Part shown: one piece after another, positions 54,683 to 64,000 of the stretch
Position numbering within the stretch: the stretch's first letter is position 1
Layout of the letters: every line of letters starts with the position of its first letter
Source: an uncultured Bacteroidales bacterium
Lineage (GTDB): Bacteria > Bacteroidota > Bacteroidia > Bacteroidales > UBA932
Direction: 5' to 3'
DNA: 64,000 bases
NCBI GenBank assembly: GCA_946405435.1
Contig: CAMJHF010000010.1
Span: 1 to 64,000 of the forward strand
Notes under the pieces: model-generated
What the model saw: only the letters and a program-made list of their open reading frames with translations
The model's database searches: none
Told to the model about the DNA's origin: nothing
Translations under genes and position numbers: made by a program

Positions 54683-55450
54683 ATGAAATCAATCAATCGT
54701 CTTTCTCATTTGATAAAAAAGGCCTATCGAAAGGTTAAGCGCTTCTGGCGCCATCCTATCCGCGTGTTTTGCCTTCATCAAGTAAACGATGTTTACGACC
54801 CCAAGACTTGTTTTGAGTGTGACTGGCTTTCTCTACAAGTGTTTATTCAAACAATAGAGTTAATGAGAGCCGACTACACCTTCATCTCCTTGGAAGAAGC
54901 TTATAAGCGATTGAATCAACGTCGAATCCGATTTAGAAATTTTGCCGTTATAACGTTTGATGATGGGTATCGGTCTTCCTTACCGGCATTATTATGGTTG
55001 GAAAGCCAAGGAATACCCTATACTTTGTTTTTGAATTCAAAGTATTTGGATGGCCGTTCGATAAGCCCTCATCTGTTTGAACATGCGCTTTCAATCGATC
55101 CTCTGTCCACTGAGAGTCAAATTGCTTCAAACTTGTATTTGACGGAGGATTCCATTAAGACACTTTCTCTGCGTTGGGCTAGTCTGGCCTCTCACGGGTA
55201 TGAGCATTTTGATGCTACGACTTGTTCGAGAGAGGAGTTTGCCAAACAACTGCAAAGATGTATGGATGACTTGTCCATATTTCCTAATGTTATCCCTTTC
55301 CATGCTTATACATGGGGGAGACATTCGAAGGAAACTGATAAAGTAGTCACATCGTTGAGGTTAGTGCCCGTGTTAGTGGATGGGCAAAAGAATTTGAACG
55401 CTGATGGGGTCATCCATCGGGAGTTGTTCCCGGTTTGTACCCGGGCCTGA
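54683..55450 (+). CDS. Polysaccharide deacetylase (NodB-like, CE4)
   Basis: The 255-residue protein has the metal-binding motif ITFDDGYRSSLPALLWLESQGIPYTLFLNSKYLDG at about 93-125 and a second conserved ASHGYEH (about 170-176). It would remove N- or O-acetyl groups from sugars. No signal peptide is seen, so it may act inside the cell or on lipid-linked intermediates. A 62-bp gap to the next gene holds no clear signal. Confidence 0.88.
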   Translation: MKSINRLSHLIKKAYRKVKRFWRHPIRVFCLHQVNDVYDPKTCFECDWLSLQVFIQTIELMRADYTFISLEEAYKRLNQRRIRFRNFAVITFDDGYRSSLPALLWLESQGIPYTLFLNSKYLDGRSISPHLFEHALSIDPLSTESQIASNLYLTEDSIKTLSLRWASLASHGYEHFDATTCSREEFAKQLQRCMDDLSIFPNVIPFHAYTWGRHSKETDKVVTSLRLVPVLVDGQKNLNADGVIHRELFPVCTRA

Positions 55451-55512
55451 AAAAGATAGAAGTGGACCCAATCTTGCTGATATAATCTCATATAGCACCT
55501 TCGACGTTTTTC

Positions 55513-56442
55513 ATGTTTTCTGTTATCATACCACTTTACAATAAAGAAGGAAGCATTCGAGCTACTTTACAATCTGTTCGTGCACAAACATTTACAGATT
55601 TTGAACTGATTGTGGTAGATGACGGTTCGACCGATGATAGTTTCGCTGTCGCTTCAAAAGTAAAGGATGAAAGGATTCGATTGATACATAAGGAAAACGG
55701 TGGTGTTTCCTCTGCCAGGAATGTTGGTATCAAAGCATCACAATATCCCTATGTGGCATTGCTGGACGGCGACGATTACTGGGCTCCAACCTTCCTTGAG
55801 GAGCAGTTGGCTTTGATCGAGGAATTTCCGGAAGCATCCCTTTGGGGTGTCAATTATGCCTTCGTGAAAGGAGACAAGTGTGAGCCATGCCGTCAGGGTA
55901 TGGGAGATGGATTCAGAGGATACGTAAAAGGGTATTTTTCATCTTCCCACAACGATTTGTTCTGTTCGTCAAGCGTCGTGGCGCGGAAGGATGTTTTCGA
56001 GAAAGTGGGCTTTTTCGACGAGCGGATTGCCTCGTCTGAAGACCTCGACATGTGGTATCGCATCATACTTCACTATCCTGTAGTCTATTACGACAAGGTG
56101 CTGGCGTATTACAACCAGAATGCGGAGAATCGCGTGGCATACGACACGGATGTCCGCTTCCCCTTAAGCAAAGACATCAAATACTATATCGATAAATTTG
56201 AGGCCGATTTCAAGAACAATAAAGATTTTTCTCATTTTCTGAATACTCTTGTGGCAGCTGAATTGCTTTCCAAAGGGTATTATTTCGGCTCACCGCGGGA
56301 CAGGGCTGATGCAGACCACGTTGCAAGCCTTCTGCAGTACAGCGACATTCACCCAAAGTATCGCTGGTTTTTCAAAACGCCCCGATGGTTCGGATGGATT
56401 GTATATAAGATTGTTTCACTAAAGAGAAGTATTGCCAGGTGA
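55513..56442 (+). CDS. Glycosyltransferase, family 2
   Basis: The 309-residue GT-A enzyme has MFSVIIPLYNKEGSIRATLQSV, VVDDGSTDDS and LLDGDDYW, then an SSVVARKDVF acceptor-region motif. It is likely cytoplasmic and attached to the membrane by its helical C-terminus. The next gene's start overlaps its stop by 1 bp. Sugar unknown. Confidence 0.92.
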   Translation: MFSVIIPLYNKEGSIRATLQSVRAQTFTDFELIVVDDGSTDDSFAVASKVKDERIRLIHKENGGVSSARNVGIKASQYPYVALLDGDDYWAPTFLEEQLALIEEFPEASLWGVNYAFVKGDKCEPCRQGMGDGFRGYVKGYFSSSHNDLFCSSSVVARKDVFEKVGFFDERIASSEDLDMWYRIILHYPVVYYDKVLAYYNQNAENRVAYDTDVRFPLSKDIKYYIDKFEADFKNNKDFSHFLNTLVAAELLSKGYYFGSPRDRADADHVASLLQYSDIHPKYRWFFKTPRWFGWIVYKIVSLKRSIAR

Positions 56443-57434
56443 TGAAAGTCTCCGTAGCCGTCATAACGTACAATCAGGAAAAGACTATCGGTCAGACCCT
56501 CGACAGCATCTTGATGCAGAAGGGCAACTTTGAACTTGAGGTCGTCATAGGTGAGGACTGCAGCAAAGACGGCACCTGGAGGATCTGCAAGGAACATGAG
56601 GAACGCTTCCCCGACAGGGTGAGGCTCCTTCCGAATACTCAGAACCTCGGTATCATGGGCAATGTCGCAAGGACATTCAGATCCTGCTCGGGAGACTTGT
56701 TGAGCATCATCGCCGGGGATGATTACTACTGCGACGACCACGCAGTCGAAAAACAGATGCAGTATCTGCTGCAGCATCCTTCGGCCGGGGTCATGGGAGC
56801 AAACGGATACCGCTGCTATGTTAGAAAGGGTACGATGGTCCCGGGACTAAACCAGGCCGTGACTGACGGAGAAGATAAAGCCAAGGAGTTCTACTTCTCA
56901 AGTTCCTATACCGGAGGCGTATATTTCAAACCCGTGGGTCTGATGATTCGGCGCGACCTTCTGCAGGTTCTCGATTTCGACGAGATGATGCGCCGTGAAT
57001 TGCCCGTGGAAGATTACCCCATGCAAGCGATTCTCTCCCAGCATACCAGTTTTGCTTGTCTTCCCGACTTATTGGTCGTCTATCGTATTTACAAGGAGTC
57101 CGCAACATTCGTATCTCTTGACGATGCCCGTTACCTGGACTATCACAAGGGTCTGGTGAATACGAGACGGTATTTGAATGAACTCTTCCCTAATGATGTT
57201 TACATGACGGAAGCAGACTTGAAAGAGTATCTGTTTTACAAAGAATTCCTTTTGTATCTCCATAAGCTGGACTTTAAGCGTGCTAAAGCTTTGATAGCAA
57301 CTGCGGATCCGCAAATCAAGGAGAGCGTCAAGGTCAGGCGGGCAAGAGCTTTTGCAAAATCGCGCTTTCATTTTCTGTTTGCCCACCTGACCAAGGAGTA
57401 CAAAACACGGCGGGCATTGGACAATAATACTTAA
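56442..57434 (+). CDS. Glycosyltransferase, family 2
   Basis: The 330-residue GT-A enzyme has [33 protein letters not shown] and [12 protein letters not shown]. The ATG at 56442 (TGATG with the previous stop) is chosen over GTG at 56439. The DNA becomes more GC-rich again over this gene. Sugar unknown. Confidence 0.92.
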   Translation: MKVSVAVITYNQEKTIGQTLDSILMQKGNFELEVVIGEDCSKDGTWRICKEHEERFPDRVRLLPNTQNLGIMGNVARTFRSCSGDLLSIIAGDDYYCDDHAVEKQMQYLLQHPSAGVMGANGYRCYVRKGTMVPGLNQAVTDGEDKAKEFYFSSSYTGGVYFKPVGLMIRRDLLQVLDFDEMMRRELPVEDYPMQAILSQHTSFACLPDLLVVYRIYKESATFVSLDDARYLDYHKGLVNTRRYLNELFPNDVYMTEADLKEYLFYKEFLLYLHKLDFKRAKALIATADPQIKESVKVRRARAFAKSRFHFLFAHLTKEYKTRRALDNNT

Positions 57435-57441
57435 TGCAGGC

Positions 57442-57900
57442 ATGATACATCCCCTTTCAGACTGTCAGAATAAGAATATTCCCGAGAGCTCCAACATCTG
57501 GCAGTTTTGCGTAGTGCTTCCCGGGGCCAGAATCGGCGAGAATTGCAATATTTGCTCTCATTGTTTTATCGAGAATGATGTTGTAATCGGCGATAACGTT
57601 ACCATAAAAAGCGGTGTCCAGATATGGGACGGTGTAACGCTGGAAGACAATGTTTGTATTGGGGCAAATGTCACTTTCACCAACGACCGTTTTCCGCGCT
57701 CAAAGAATGCAGACTGGAAAATTGAGCCAACAATAATAAAACGGGGTGCAAGCATCGGTGCAGGAAGTACTATCCTATGCGGGATAACGATTGGAGAGAA
57801 TGCTATGATAGGAATAGGCAGCGTAGTGACCAAAGACGTCCCTGCCGGAGAAGTGTGGGTCGGCAATCCCGCAAGATTCATGAAAAGGGTAGAAGAATGA
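57442..57900 (+). CDS. dTDP-3-amino-3,6-dideoxyhexose N-acetyltransferase (FdtC/QdtC-like)
   Basis: The 152-residue left-handed beta-helix protein has hexapeptide repeats with [29 protein letters not shown] and a GNPARFMKR end. The FTNDRFPRS wording is typical of FdtC/QdtC/WxcM-N acetyltransferases, which acetylate the 3-amino group. It leads a module with two cupin ketoisomerases and an aminotransferase. Confidence 0.85.
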   Translation: MIHPLSDCQNKNIPESSNIWQFCVVLPGARIGENCNICSHCFIENDVVIGDNVTIKSGVQIWDGVTLEDNVCIGANVTFTNDRFPRSKNADWKIEPTIIKRGASIGAGSTILCGITIGENAMIGIGSVVTKDVPAGEVWVGNPARFMKRVEE

Positions 57901-57946
57901 GATAAAACTATCTGAATCCTTGATTCTTAAGGAATCTAAATAAACG

Positions 57947-58354
57947 ATGGACGCAAGAATCATACAGTTACCTAAAATACTCGACAGCCGAGGAAATCTG
58001 TCATTCGTGGAGAATCTGAACCAGATTCCCTTTGCGATTTGCCGGACTTACTGGCTCTATGATGTCCCGGGAGGAGAGTGCCGCGGCGGGCATGCGTATA
58101 GAAAGAATGAAGAGTTTGTCATCGCCCTGTCCGGATCGTTCGACGTTGTTCTGGATGACGGCAGGCAGAAACAGACCTATTCATTAAACAGATCGTACTA
58201 CGGACTTTATATTCCTGCCGGAGTCTGGAGGGAAATGGAGAATTTCTCGACCAACTCCCTGGCATTGGAATTCGGATCCGTTCCGTTTGATGAGTTGGAT
58301 TATGTCCGTGATTATGAAGAATTTGTCCGATTAAAATCACATGGAGAGATTTAG
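57947..58354 (+). CDS. dTDP-4-keto-6-deoxyhexose 3,4-ketoisomerase (FdtA/QdtA-like), first copy
   Basis: The 135-residue cupin has the family pattern GNLSFVENLNQIPF, YDVPGGECRGGHA and YIPAGVWREMENFS. It shifts the keto group from C4 to C3 of dTDP-4-keto-6-deoxyglucose so that an aminotransferase can act. The reading frame overlaps the second copy by 14 bp. Confidence 0.88.
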   Translation: MDARIIQLPKILDSRGNLSFVENLNQIPFAICRTYWLYDVPGGECRGGHAYRKNEEFVIALSGSFDVVLDDGRQKQTYSLNRSYYGLYIPAGVWREMENFSTNSLALEFGSVPFDELDYVRDYEEFVRLKSHGEI

Positions 58355-58760
58355 CGTCCAAGATTGTAGGGTCATTGAGCTGGACAAGCACCATAGTGAC
58401 AGGAAAGGCAATTTGACCGTTGTGGAAAACGGAAAGGATCTCCCTTTCAATGTACAACGTGCTTACTATCTTTATGATGTTCCAGGAGGTGAGAGCCGCG
58501 GGTCACATGCCCATATGGAGCTGGAGCAGCTTATTGTTGCTGCATCCGGATCTTTTATGGTCACACTTGACGACGGGAGAGAAAAGAGGTCTTTCCTTCT
58601 TAACCGTCCCTATCAAGGATTGTATGTAAAATCAGGGATGTGGCGTGATTTGTCCGATTTTTCCTCCGGCGCCGTAGCCCTGGTATTAGCTTCGGACGTA
58701 TATAAAGAAGAGGATTATATCAGGGACTACCAGAAGTTTCTGCAATTTAGAGGATTATGA
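58341..58760 (+). CDS. dTDP-4-keto-6-deoxyhexose 3,4-ketoisomerase-like, second copy
   Basis: The 139-residue cupin is a paralogue of the gene before it: [33 protein letters not shown] and [16 protein letters not shown] keeps the second His-Ala-His that the first copy replaces with HAYRK, so the copies may differ in activity, one perhaps making the galacto and one the gluco form, or one being non-catalytic. The stop overlaps the next start by 4 bp. Confidence 0.88.
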   Translation: MERFSVQDCRVIELDKHHSDRKGNLTVVENGKDLPFNVQRAYYLYDVPGGESRGSHAHMELEQLIVAASGSFMVTLDDGREKRSFLLNRPYQGLYVKSGMWRDLSDFSSGAVALVLASDVYKEEDYIRDYQKFLQFRGL

Positions 58761-59884
58761 GTATTCCTTTTTTGTCTTTGAAAGACGTGACGGCCCTGCA
58801 TGGAGCAGAAATCGAAGAGGCCGTGAGCCGCGTGGTACGTGGAGGCTGGTACCTGCAGGGTGAGGAGAATGACCGCTTCGAGAAAGATTATGCCAAGTTC
58901 ATCGGCACACAGTTCTGCGTGGGATGCGCGAATGGCCTGGATGCTTTGATCTGGATTTTCAGGGCATATGTCGAGATGGGCATCATGCAACCCGGCGACG
59001 AGGTAATTGTACCGGCAAACACATTCATCGCAACCTTTCTGTCCATAACCGAGAACGGTCTGATCCCTGTTCCGGTTGAGCCAAGGGCCGATACATTGCT
59101 GATGGACGAGGCGGCCATAGAAGCACACATCACAGACCGTACTCGGGCAATCGCCATCGTACACCTATACGGAAGGAATGCCTATACCGAAAGGATAGGA
59201 GTCCTGTGCAGGAAATATGGATTGAAACTAGTGGAAGACAACGCGCAGGCTCACGGATGCCGCACAGCGGACGGGCACGTAACGGGAGGCATCGGCGATG
59301 CAGCTGGCCACTCTTTCTACCCCGGGAAGAACCTCGGAGCCCTGGGAGACGGTGGGGCCGTAACGACCAACGACCCTGATTTGGCTGCGGCTGTGCGCGC
59401 ACTGGCCAATTATGGATCTCAGCGAAAGTATGTGTTCAAATACTCCGGCCGCAACAGCAGGCTTGACGAGATTCAGGCGGCAGTTCTGGAAGTGAAACTG
59501 AAGTATCTTGAAAAGGACAATGCTCACAGACAAGAGATTGCCGCGCTGTATTATTCTCACTTGAATAATCCCCTGGTGTCCTTGCCAGAGAGACTGCCTG
59601 ATGCGCAGAATGTTTATCATTTGTTCCCGGTACTCGTGGGAAAGGGTAAGCGCGATGTCCTGCAGTCATACCTCTCGCAAAACGGCGTAGGAACCGTCAT
59701 CCATTATCCTATTCCTCCGCATGCGCAGGAATGCTATGCCAAAGAGAGTTGGAACACGCCGAAACTATCCTTGCCCGTAACGGAGCGTCTTGCTGGCGAA
59801 GAGTTGAGTCTCCCCATAGGGCCGGCAATATCCCGAGAAGAGGCGATGGAAGTTGTAAGGCTGGTCAACAGTTTTCAAGAGTAA
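58757..59884 (+). CDS. dTDP-3-keto-6-deoxyhexose aminotransferase (FdtB/QdtB-like)
   Basis: The 375-residue PLP enzyme of the DegT family has [30 protein letters not shown] and the PLP lysine in [16 protein letters not shown] (about residue 194). It aminates C3 of the keto sugar made by the cupins, giving Fuc3N or Qui3N. The RmlA and RmlB enzymes that make the dTDP-sugar precursor are not within this window. Confidence 0.9.
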   Translation: MSIPFLSLKDVTALHGAEIEEAVSRVVRGGWYLQGEENDRFEKDYAKFIGTQFCVGCANGLDALIWIFRAYVEMGIMQPGDEVIVPANTFIATFLSITENGLIPVPVEPRADTLLMDEAAIEAHITDRTRAIAIVHLYGRNAYTERIGVLCRKYGLKLVEDNAQAHGCRTADGHVTGGIGDAAGHSFYPGKNLGALGDGGAVTTNDPDLAAAVRALANYGSQRKYVFKYSGRNSRLDEIQAAVLEVKLKYLEKDNAHRQEIAALYYSHLNNPLVSLPERLPDAQNVYHLFPVLVGKGKRDVLQSYLSQNGVGTVIHYPIPPHAQECYAKESWNTPKLSLPVTERLAGEELSLPIGPAISREEAMEVVRLVNSFQE

Positions 59885-59887
59885 TCG

Positions 59888-60865
59888 ATGGTACTTTCAA
59901 TCATAGTTCCCGTATATAACGTTGAGGCGTATCTTCAGAAATGCGTAGACAGCCTTCTGAACCAGGACCTTCCGGAAGCGGATTATGAAATAATCCTGGT
60001 CGACGACGGCTCCAAGGACAACAGCGGGCAGTTATGCGATATCCTGGCGGCAACCAATAGCAATATCCGCGTCATCCACCAGCCCAACAAAGGACTGGGT
60101 GCAGCCAGGAATACGGGAATTGCAGCAGTTTACGGGACATATATCCAATTTGTCGATTCCGACGACTACCTCTGCCCGAACGTTCTCGGAGGAATCGTAC
60201 ATCAGCTGGAGAATCAGGCGCTGGACATTCTCAGGATCAACTATCAGAACGTCAGGCAGAACGGAGAAGTTTTCGAGCCCAACAAGTATTCCAAGCCCTT
60301 TGACAACTACTCCGAAGATGTCTGTGACGGATTATCGTTTCTGAATGAGCGCCTCGGTTTTGCCTGCTATGCTGTGCAGTTCGTTTGCCGCGCCTCACTT
60401 CTTAAGCACGAAGGGAATGGTTTCAGGGAAGGAATCCTTTATGAAGACGCGGAGTGGGCGCCACGAATTCTCCTGCAGGCAAAAAGGGTGGCTTCCTGCC
60501 CTACGATGGTTTACAATTACCTGTACCGTCCGAACTCCATAACCAGGAACTCGGATGCAGACAGGAAACGCAAGTCCGTAGAAGACAAACTGAAGCTAAT
60601 CGAGACAATGAAGAATCAAGGCGATACCGTAGAAGACCACCGCTGGTTTGACGGCATGATTGCCCAGACAGCTCTTTCCATACTGTCCGAGGTTAGCCGC
60701 TATTTCTACAAGGACAAAAAGAAATACATCGGACAGTTGAAGGGATTGCGGATATTTCCGCTGTCGACCTATCATGCTACCCCTTCTGCTGCAAAAAAAA
60801 TCCGGCTGGCAAACTTGTCGCCACGGCTTCTATGCTGCATTCAACACACATCGGTAAAAGACTGA
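59888..60865 (+). CDS. Glycosyltransferase, family 2
   Basis: The 325-residue GT-A enzyme has MVLSIIVPVYNVEAYLQKCVDSLL, LVDDGSKDNSG, NKGLGAARNTGI and FVDSDDYL. Placed directly after the amino-sugar module by 3 bp, it is a reasonable candidate to transfer that sugar, but only by position. Confidence 0.9.
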   Translation: MVLSIIVPVYNVEAYLQKCVDSLLNQDLPEADYEIILVDDGSKDNSGQLCDILAATNSNIRVIHQPNKGLGAARNTGIAAVYGTYIQFVDSDDYLCPNVLGGIVHQLENQALDILRINYQNVRQNGEVFEPNKYSKPFDNYSEDVCDGLSFLNERLGFACYAVQFVCRASLLKHEGNGFREGILYEDAEWAPRILLQAKRVASCPTMVYNYLYRPNSITRNSDADRKRKSVEDKLKLIETMKNQGDTVEDHRWFDGMIAQTALSILSEVSRYFYKDKKKYIGQLKGLRIFPLSTYHATPSAAKKIRLANLSPRLLCCIQHTSVKD

Positions 60866-60866
60866 G

Positions 60867-62273
60867 ATGATAAACTTCTTCCCAAAACAAATTGCGCACA
60901 GGGCGATTCTCGTATATCTCATCGTATTGGCGAGCATAAGCGTCTTTTACTTCCACTATTCAATGAGTTTGGGCTATATCGCCTTGGGTGTAACATGGGT
61001 AGTCGGATTCTTCCTCCTGTCCGGCACGCTGAGCAAACACAGCCAGAGCATCAGTGGTCGCGCTTTCGTACAGAATCTCATACTGGTAGCATTGGGGCTC
61101 AGGCTTTTATGGGTAGTCTCCTCATACTTTTATTACCTCCATGCAACGGGAACACCCTTCGAATTCAGTGCTGCCGACTCTGTCGGTTATCATGATACGG
61201 CGTTATGGTTAAAAGATGCCCGTTGGTCGATTGCTTGGGAATACTTCTTCGGACCGGAAGTGTCCGGCGTTTCCGATGCTGGATATCCTTTATATCTTAC
61301 TGCTCTGTATAAGCTTATCGGCCCCAATATTATTGTCACGCGTATAATCAAGGCTTGTCTCAGCACCTTTACATGCTTCCTTCTTTATAAGTTGGCAGCC
61401 CGCACCTTCGGGGAACAGACTGGCAGGCTGGCCGGCATTATGGCCGCTCTGATGCCTAACCTCATCATCTACTGTGGATACCACCTGAAAGAGACCGAGA
61501 TGCTGTTCCTTGAGGTAGCTTTTCTTGAACGGTTCGATTATTTAATACGCTCTAAAAGAATCAATTTCTTCTCGGTTCTTATCGCAACGACTCTTGCCGC
61601 AAGCTTGTTTTTCTTCAGGACTGTTCTGGGTGCCGCAGCGGTTTTTGCCATCGCATCCACACTGATTCTTGCATCCGCTCCATCGATGAAGAAAACAGGC
61701 CGTCGTGTCATGTTGATAAGCTGGGGACTTCTCTTTATCATTGCCCTGGGAGGAGGAACAATTGCAACAGAAGCGGAGGGTTACTGGGAAGAAAGGGAAG
61801 ACAACGTAGTAGACAAAAGGTATGGCCAGACACTCCACGGAAATCAATGGGCGCAATATGCTACTGGTACTATAATGGCTCCAATGGTATTCGTTCTCCC
61901 CTATGCGACGATGGTCAATGTTGACGGGCAATATGGCCAGCAAGAAAAATCCGGAGGTAATTTTATCAGAAACTTCATGGGACTTTTTGCAATCCTTGCT
62001 ATCTATGAAGCATTCCGCCGCAAGCAATGGAGAAACTTCATTACCATAGGTTCTTTTGTGATAGCATATCTGGGCGTCATATCAATAAGCGGATACAGTA
62101 ATTCGGAGCGGTTCCTGTTGCCCGGACTGCCTGGATTAATCCTGCTGTGGTCATATGGCATAGCCACACTCAGGGAAAAGACGTACCGGTTTATTACTCC
62201 TTGGTGCTTTATCGTCTTTGTTATGGAGTTTGCGTGGGCGTTCTTTAAACTTGGGAGTCGAGGCTTATTTTAA
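60867..62273 (+). CDS. Multi-spanning membrane protein, GT-C or polymerase-like
   Basis: The 468-residue protein has about ten membrane spans. After the second or third span comes a periplasmic stretch with ADSVGYHDTALWLKDARW and DAGYPLYLTALYKLIGPN, in the style of GT-C/ArnT-type glycosyltransferases that use lipid-linked sugars. The alternative is a Wzy-like polymerase; export here is by an ABC system, which normally does not need one. The next start overlaps its stop by one base. Confidence 0.65.
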   Translation: MINFFPKQIAHRAILVYLIVLASISVFYFHYSMSLGYIALGVTWVVGFFLLSGTLSKHSQSISGRAFVQNLILVALGLRLLWVVSSYFYYLHATGTPFEFSAADSVGYHDTALWLKDARWSIAWEYFFGPEVSGVSDAGYPLYLTALYKLIGPNIIVTRIIKACLSTFTCFLLYKLAARTFGEQTGRLAGIMAALMPNLIIYCGYHLKETEMLFLEVAFLERFDYLIRSKRINFFSVLIATTLAASLFFFRTVLGAAAVFAIASTLILASAPSMKKTGRRVMLISWGLLFIIALGGGTIATEAEGYWEEREDNVVDKRYGQTLHGNQWAQYATGTIMAPMVFVLPYATMVNVDGQYGQQEKSGGNFIRNFMGLFAILAIYEAFRRKQWRNFITIGSFVIAYLGVISISGYSNSERFLLPGLPGLILLWSYGIATLREKTYRFITPWCFIVFVMEFAWAFFKLGSRGLF

Positions 62274-63379
62274 TGAAAACCGCATTATTTCTAGGCGCAC
62301 TTAATCGTGGCGGAGCAGAAACTCTGGTATATGATGTTTTACGCAGAGCCAGCTCTCTTCCATTTGATGTTTGCTGCCTGTATAGAAAGGAGGGGGATTT
62401 TTCAGACGAATTCCATGGAACAGGAGTTCCGTTTATCAAAGTGGCCAGGACAGGAGGGATATTCCGTTATCTTATAGAGCTACGGAAGGCTGTTCTCCGT
62501 AACCATATTGACATTGTCCATGCGCAAACGCCATCAAATGCCCTTGTCTGTTCTTTTGCCTTGCTCTTTACAAAAGTGAGCATCGTTACGACTTTTCACG
62601 GTTTCCCTTTTTCCGACGCCTCAAAATTATATCGGAATCTTGTGTACCGGCGAAGCCGTAGAATAATTTGTGTCAGCAACTATGAAAAATCTGTTTATGA
62701 GAATAAATGGAAATTGCCGGCACCGAACAAGTTCTGCGTTCTATACAACGGTATTGATTTTTCTAAACTGGACAGCCCCTCTTCTGGTTCATCGGGCCTT
62801 GTAACAGACAAGAGCACCCTGAATATGATGATGGTAGGAAACTTCAGAAGCGGGCGTGACCATTTATTCATCTGCAAAGTCGCCGACGAACTCAACAAAA
62901 GGAGCATCCCGTTCAACTTGTATTTCGCAGGCAGGAGAGAGCCTTCGGAGCCACAGCGATATGATTCATGCGTCGAGTTCTGCGAAAACCACGGATTATC
63001 TAAAAATGTTCATTTCCTGGGTGGTAGAGATGATGTGCCGTCCTTGCTCCGGCAAATGGATCTATTTATCTACGCCTCGGAGCATGACACCTTCGGTATC
63101 GCAGTCCTGGAGGCTATGGCGTCAGCTCTCCCCGTCATCGTGAACGATTGGGCGGTAATGAAAGAGATTACAGGCCATGGAAAGTATGCCAGTCTGTATG
63201 ATACCAATAATGTAGAAGACTGCCTTTCAAAAATTATTACACTGAATCAGAAGCGGGCTGCAGATGCAGATGGTTTCAAAGAAGAAAGATCCCGGATCTC
63301 CAAAGCGATCAGGGAAAAGTACTCGATCGAGAACCACATCCGGGGTCTGTATGACATCTATAAGTCTTGTTTAAAATGA
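62273..63379 (+). CDS. Glycosyltransferase, family 4
   Basis: The 368-residue GT-B enzyme has [39 protein letters not shown] and the donor motif [27 protein letters not shown]. Its start and stop are coupled to both neighbours by 1- and 4-bp overlaps. Sugar unknown. Confidence 0.92.
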   Translation: MKTALFLGALNRGGAETLVYDVLRRASSLPFDVCCLYRKEGDFSDEFHGTGVPFIKVARTGGIFRYLIELRKAVLRNHIDIVHAQTPSNALVCSFALLFTKVSIVTTFHGFPFSDASKLYRNLVYRRSRRIICVSNYEKSVYENKWKLPAPNKFCVLYNGIDFSKLDSPSSGSSGLVTDKSTLNMMMVGNFRSGRDHLFICKVADELNKRSIPFNLYFAGRREPSEPQRYDSCVEFCENHGLSKNVHFLGGRDDVPSLLRQMDLFIYASEHDTFGIAVLEAMASALPVIVNDWAVMKEITGHGKYASLYDTNNVEDCLSKIITLNQKRAADADGFKEERSRISKAIREKYSIENHIRGLYDIYKSCLK

Positions 63380-64000
63380 AAATCCTTATCACCGGCGGAG
63401 CCGGATTCATAGGCTCGAACCTATGTGAGTACTTTGTCAACAAGGGATATGATGTGACATGCCTGGACAACCTGTCCACAGGTTTCATGCACAATATCGA
63501 GCCCCTTCTAGAGAATGACAAGTTCCATTTCATAAAAGGCGACATCCGCGACCTTGCAACATGCAGGGAAGCAGTCAAGGGTTGTGACGCCGTGCTGCAG
63601 CAAGCTGCTCTCGGCAGTGTTCCAAGAAGCATAAACGACCCCATTACGACTAACAGCACCAACATCGACGGCTTCCTGAACATGCTTGTCGCTTCCCGAG
63701 ATGAAGGAGTAAAACGTTTTGTGTACGCTGCCAGTTCTTCCACCTACGGAGACAGCAAAGAACTGCCGAAGATTGAGCATAACATCGGCCGTCCCCTCTC
63801 GCCATATGCAATAACCAAATTTGTCAATGAGCTATATGCCAACGTTTTTTCCGATCTGTATGGCATGCAGACCATTGGCCTCAGGTACTTCAACGTCTTT
63901 GGACGCCGGCAAGATCCCAATGGTGCCTATGCAGCAGTCATACCTCTCTGGGTAAAGGCCCTGATCAGGCACGAATCTCCCTTCATCAACGGCGACGGCA
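63376..64000 (+). CDS. UDP-sugar 4-epimerase, partial (runs off the window)
   Basis: The first 208 codons are visible. They give the NAD motif [38 protein letters not shown], the catalytic Ser-Ser-Thr-Tyr SSSTYGDS and YAITKF (YxxxK), and [22 protein letters not shown]. The [11 protein letters not shown] and FGRRQDP wording fits UDP-N-acetylhexosamine 4-epimerases of the WbpP/TviC kind better than GalE. The 3' end lies beyond position 64000. Confidence 0.9.
   Translation, partial: MKILITGGAGFIGSNLCEYFVNKGYDVTCLDNLSTGFMHNIEPLLENDKFHFIKGDIRDLATCREAVKGCDAVLQQAALGSVPRSINDPITTNSTNIDGFLNMLVASRDEGVKRFVYAASSSTYGDSKELPKIEHNIGRPLSPYAITKFVNELYANVFSDLYGMQTIGLRYFNVFGRRQDPNGAYAAVIPLWVKALIRHESPFINGDG

Noticed and set aside
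60867..62273. Calling this a Wzy polymerase outright
   Set aside because: The locus has an ABC exporter, and the periplasmic motif pattern is closer to GT-C enzymes; left as undecided.

Overview
The window looks like a chromosome segment from a gut- or rumen-type member of the order Bacteroidales (Bacteroidota). Supporting signs are: SusC/SusD pairs with an ECF sigma factor and a FecR-type anti-sigma factor; a TonB receptor with a DUF4249 lipoprotein; a UpxY-type antiterminator at the head of a capsule locus; a Bacteroidota-type b558 cytochrome subunit; and -7 promoter boxes of the form TAnnTTTG. Base composition is GC-rich (by eye about 55-58%) except in the middle of the capsule locus. The species cannot be named from sequence alone; an Alistipes-like or uncultured Bacteroidales genome would fit.

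Layout. 1-215: a leftward rRNA-leader-like region and the promoter of an outer-membrane beta-barrel protein (215-943), which converges on a polysaccharide flippase (2411-948). 2412-5026: about 2.6 kb without genes, built of nested tandem and dispersed repeats. 5027-7425: beta-N-acetylhexosaminidase coupled to a lone succinate dehydrogenase/fumarate reductase cytochrome b subunit. 7459-13156: leftward trio of TonB-dependent receptor, DUF4249 lipoprotein and an MG2/plug-like protein. 13204-13927: a pseudogene with two internal deletions, related to the intact gene at 31678. 13929-22011: a leftward, tightly packed operon dusB-lpxK-GH2 beta-galactosidase-guaA-pyrH-frr. 22051-22140: tRNA-Ser(CGA).

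22141-33838 is a candidate genomic island. It starts at the 3' end of the tRNA and ends at a 12-bp copy of that 3' end fused to a truncated tyrosine integrase. It carries a self-contained nutrient-sensing and uptake locus: a repeat-rich surface lipoprotein, ECF sigma factor, FecR anti-sigma, SusC with an STN signalling domain, SusD, and a probable alpha/alpha-barrel lipoprotein. A 174-bp multi-hairpin element sits just after the last gene. 33839-34696 is another repeat-filled stretch. Then come a small unknown protein, a lipoprotein serpin, a membrane-anchored unknown protein, a fragment of a GDP-mannose 4,6-dehydratase gene, and a secreted esterase.

38254-64000 is a large rightward capsule or O-antigen locus that runs off the window. 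It opens with a UpxY-type NusG paralogue and an OmpA-family protein. WbpA/WbpD/WbpE-like enzymes (for a 2,3-diacetamido-uronic acid), an initiating sugar-phosphate transferase and the ABC exporter permease follow. Next are about ten glycosyltransferases, UDP-galactopyranose mutase, an alpha-1,2-fucosyltransferase-like enzyme, the exporter ATPase, a TupA-like ATP-grasp protein and a polysaccharide deacetylase. A dTDP-3-acetamido-3,6-dideoxyhexose module, a GT-C-like membrane protein and a truncated UDP-sugar epimerase end the window. Inferred sugars are a diacetamido-uronic acid, galactofuranose, fucose and Fuc3NAc or Qui3NAc. The most unusual observations are the repeat-like sequences translated inside wbpE-like and guaA genes, the multi-hairpin element, the putative tRNA-bounded island, the nested repeat tract, the gmd remnant and the mosaic Wzt.
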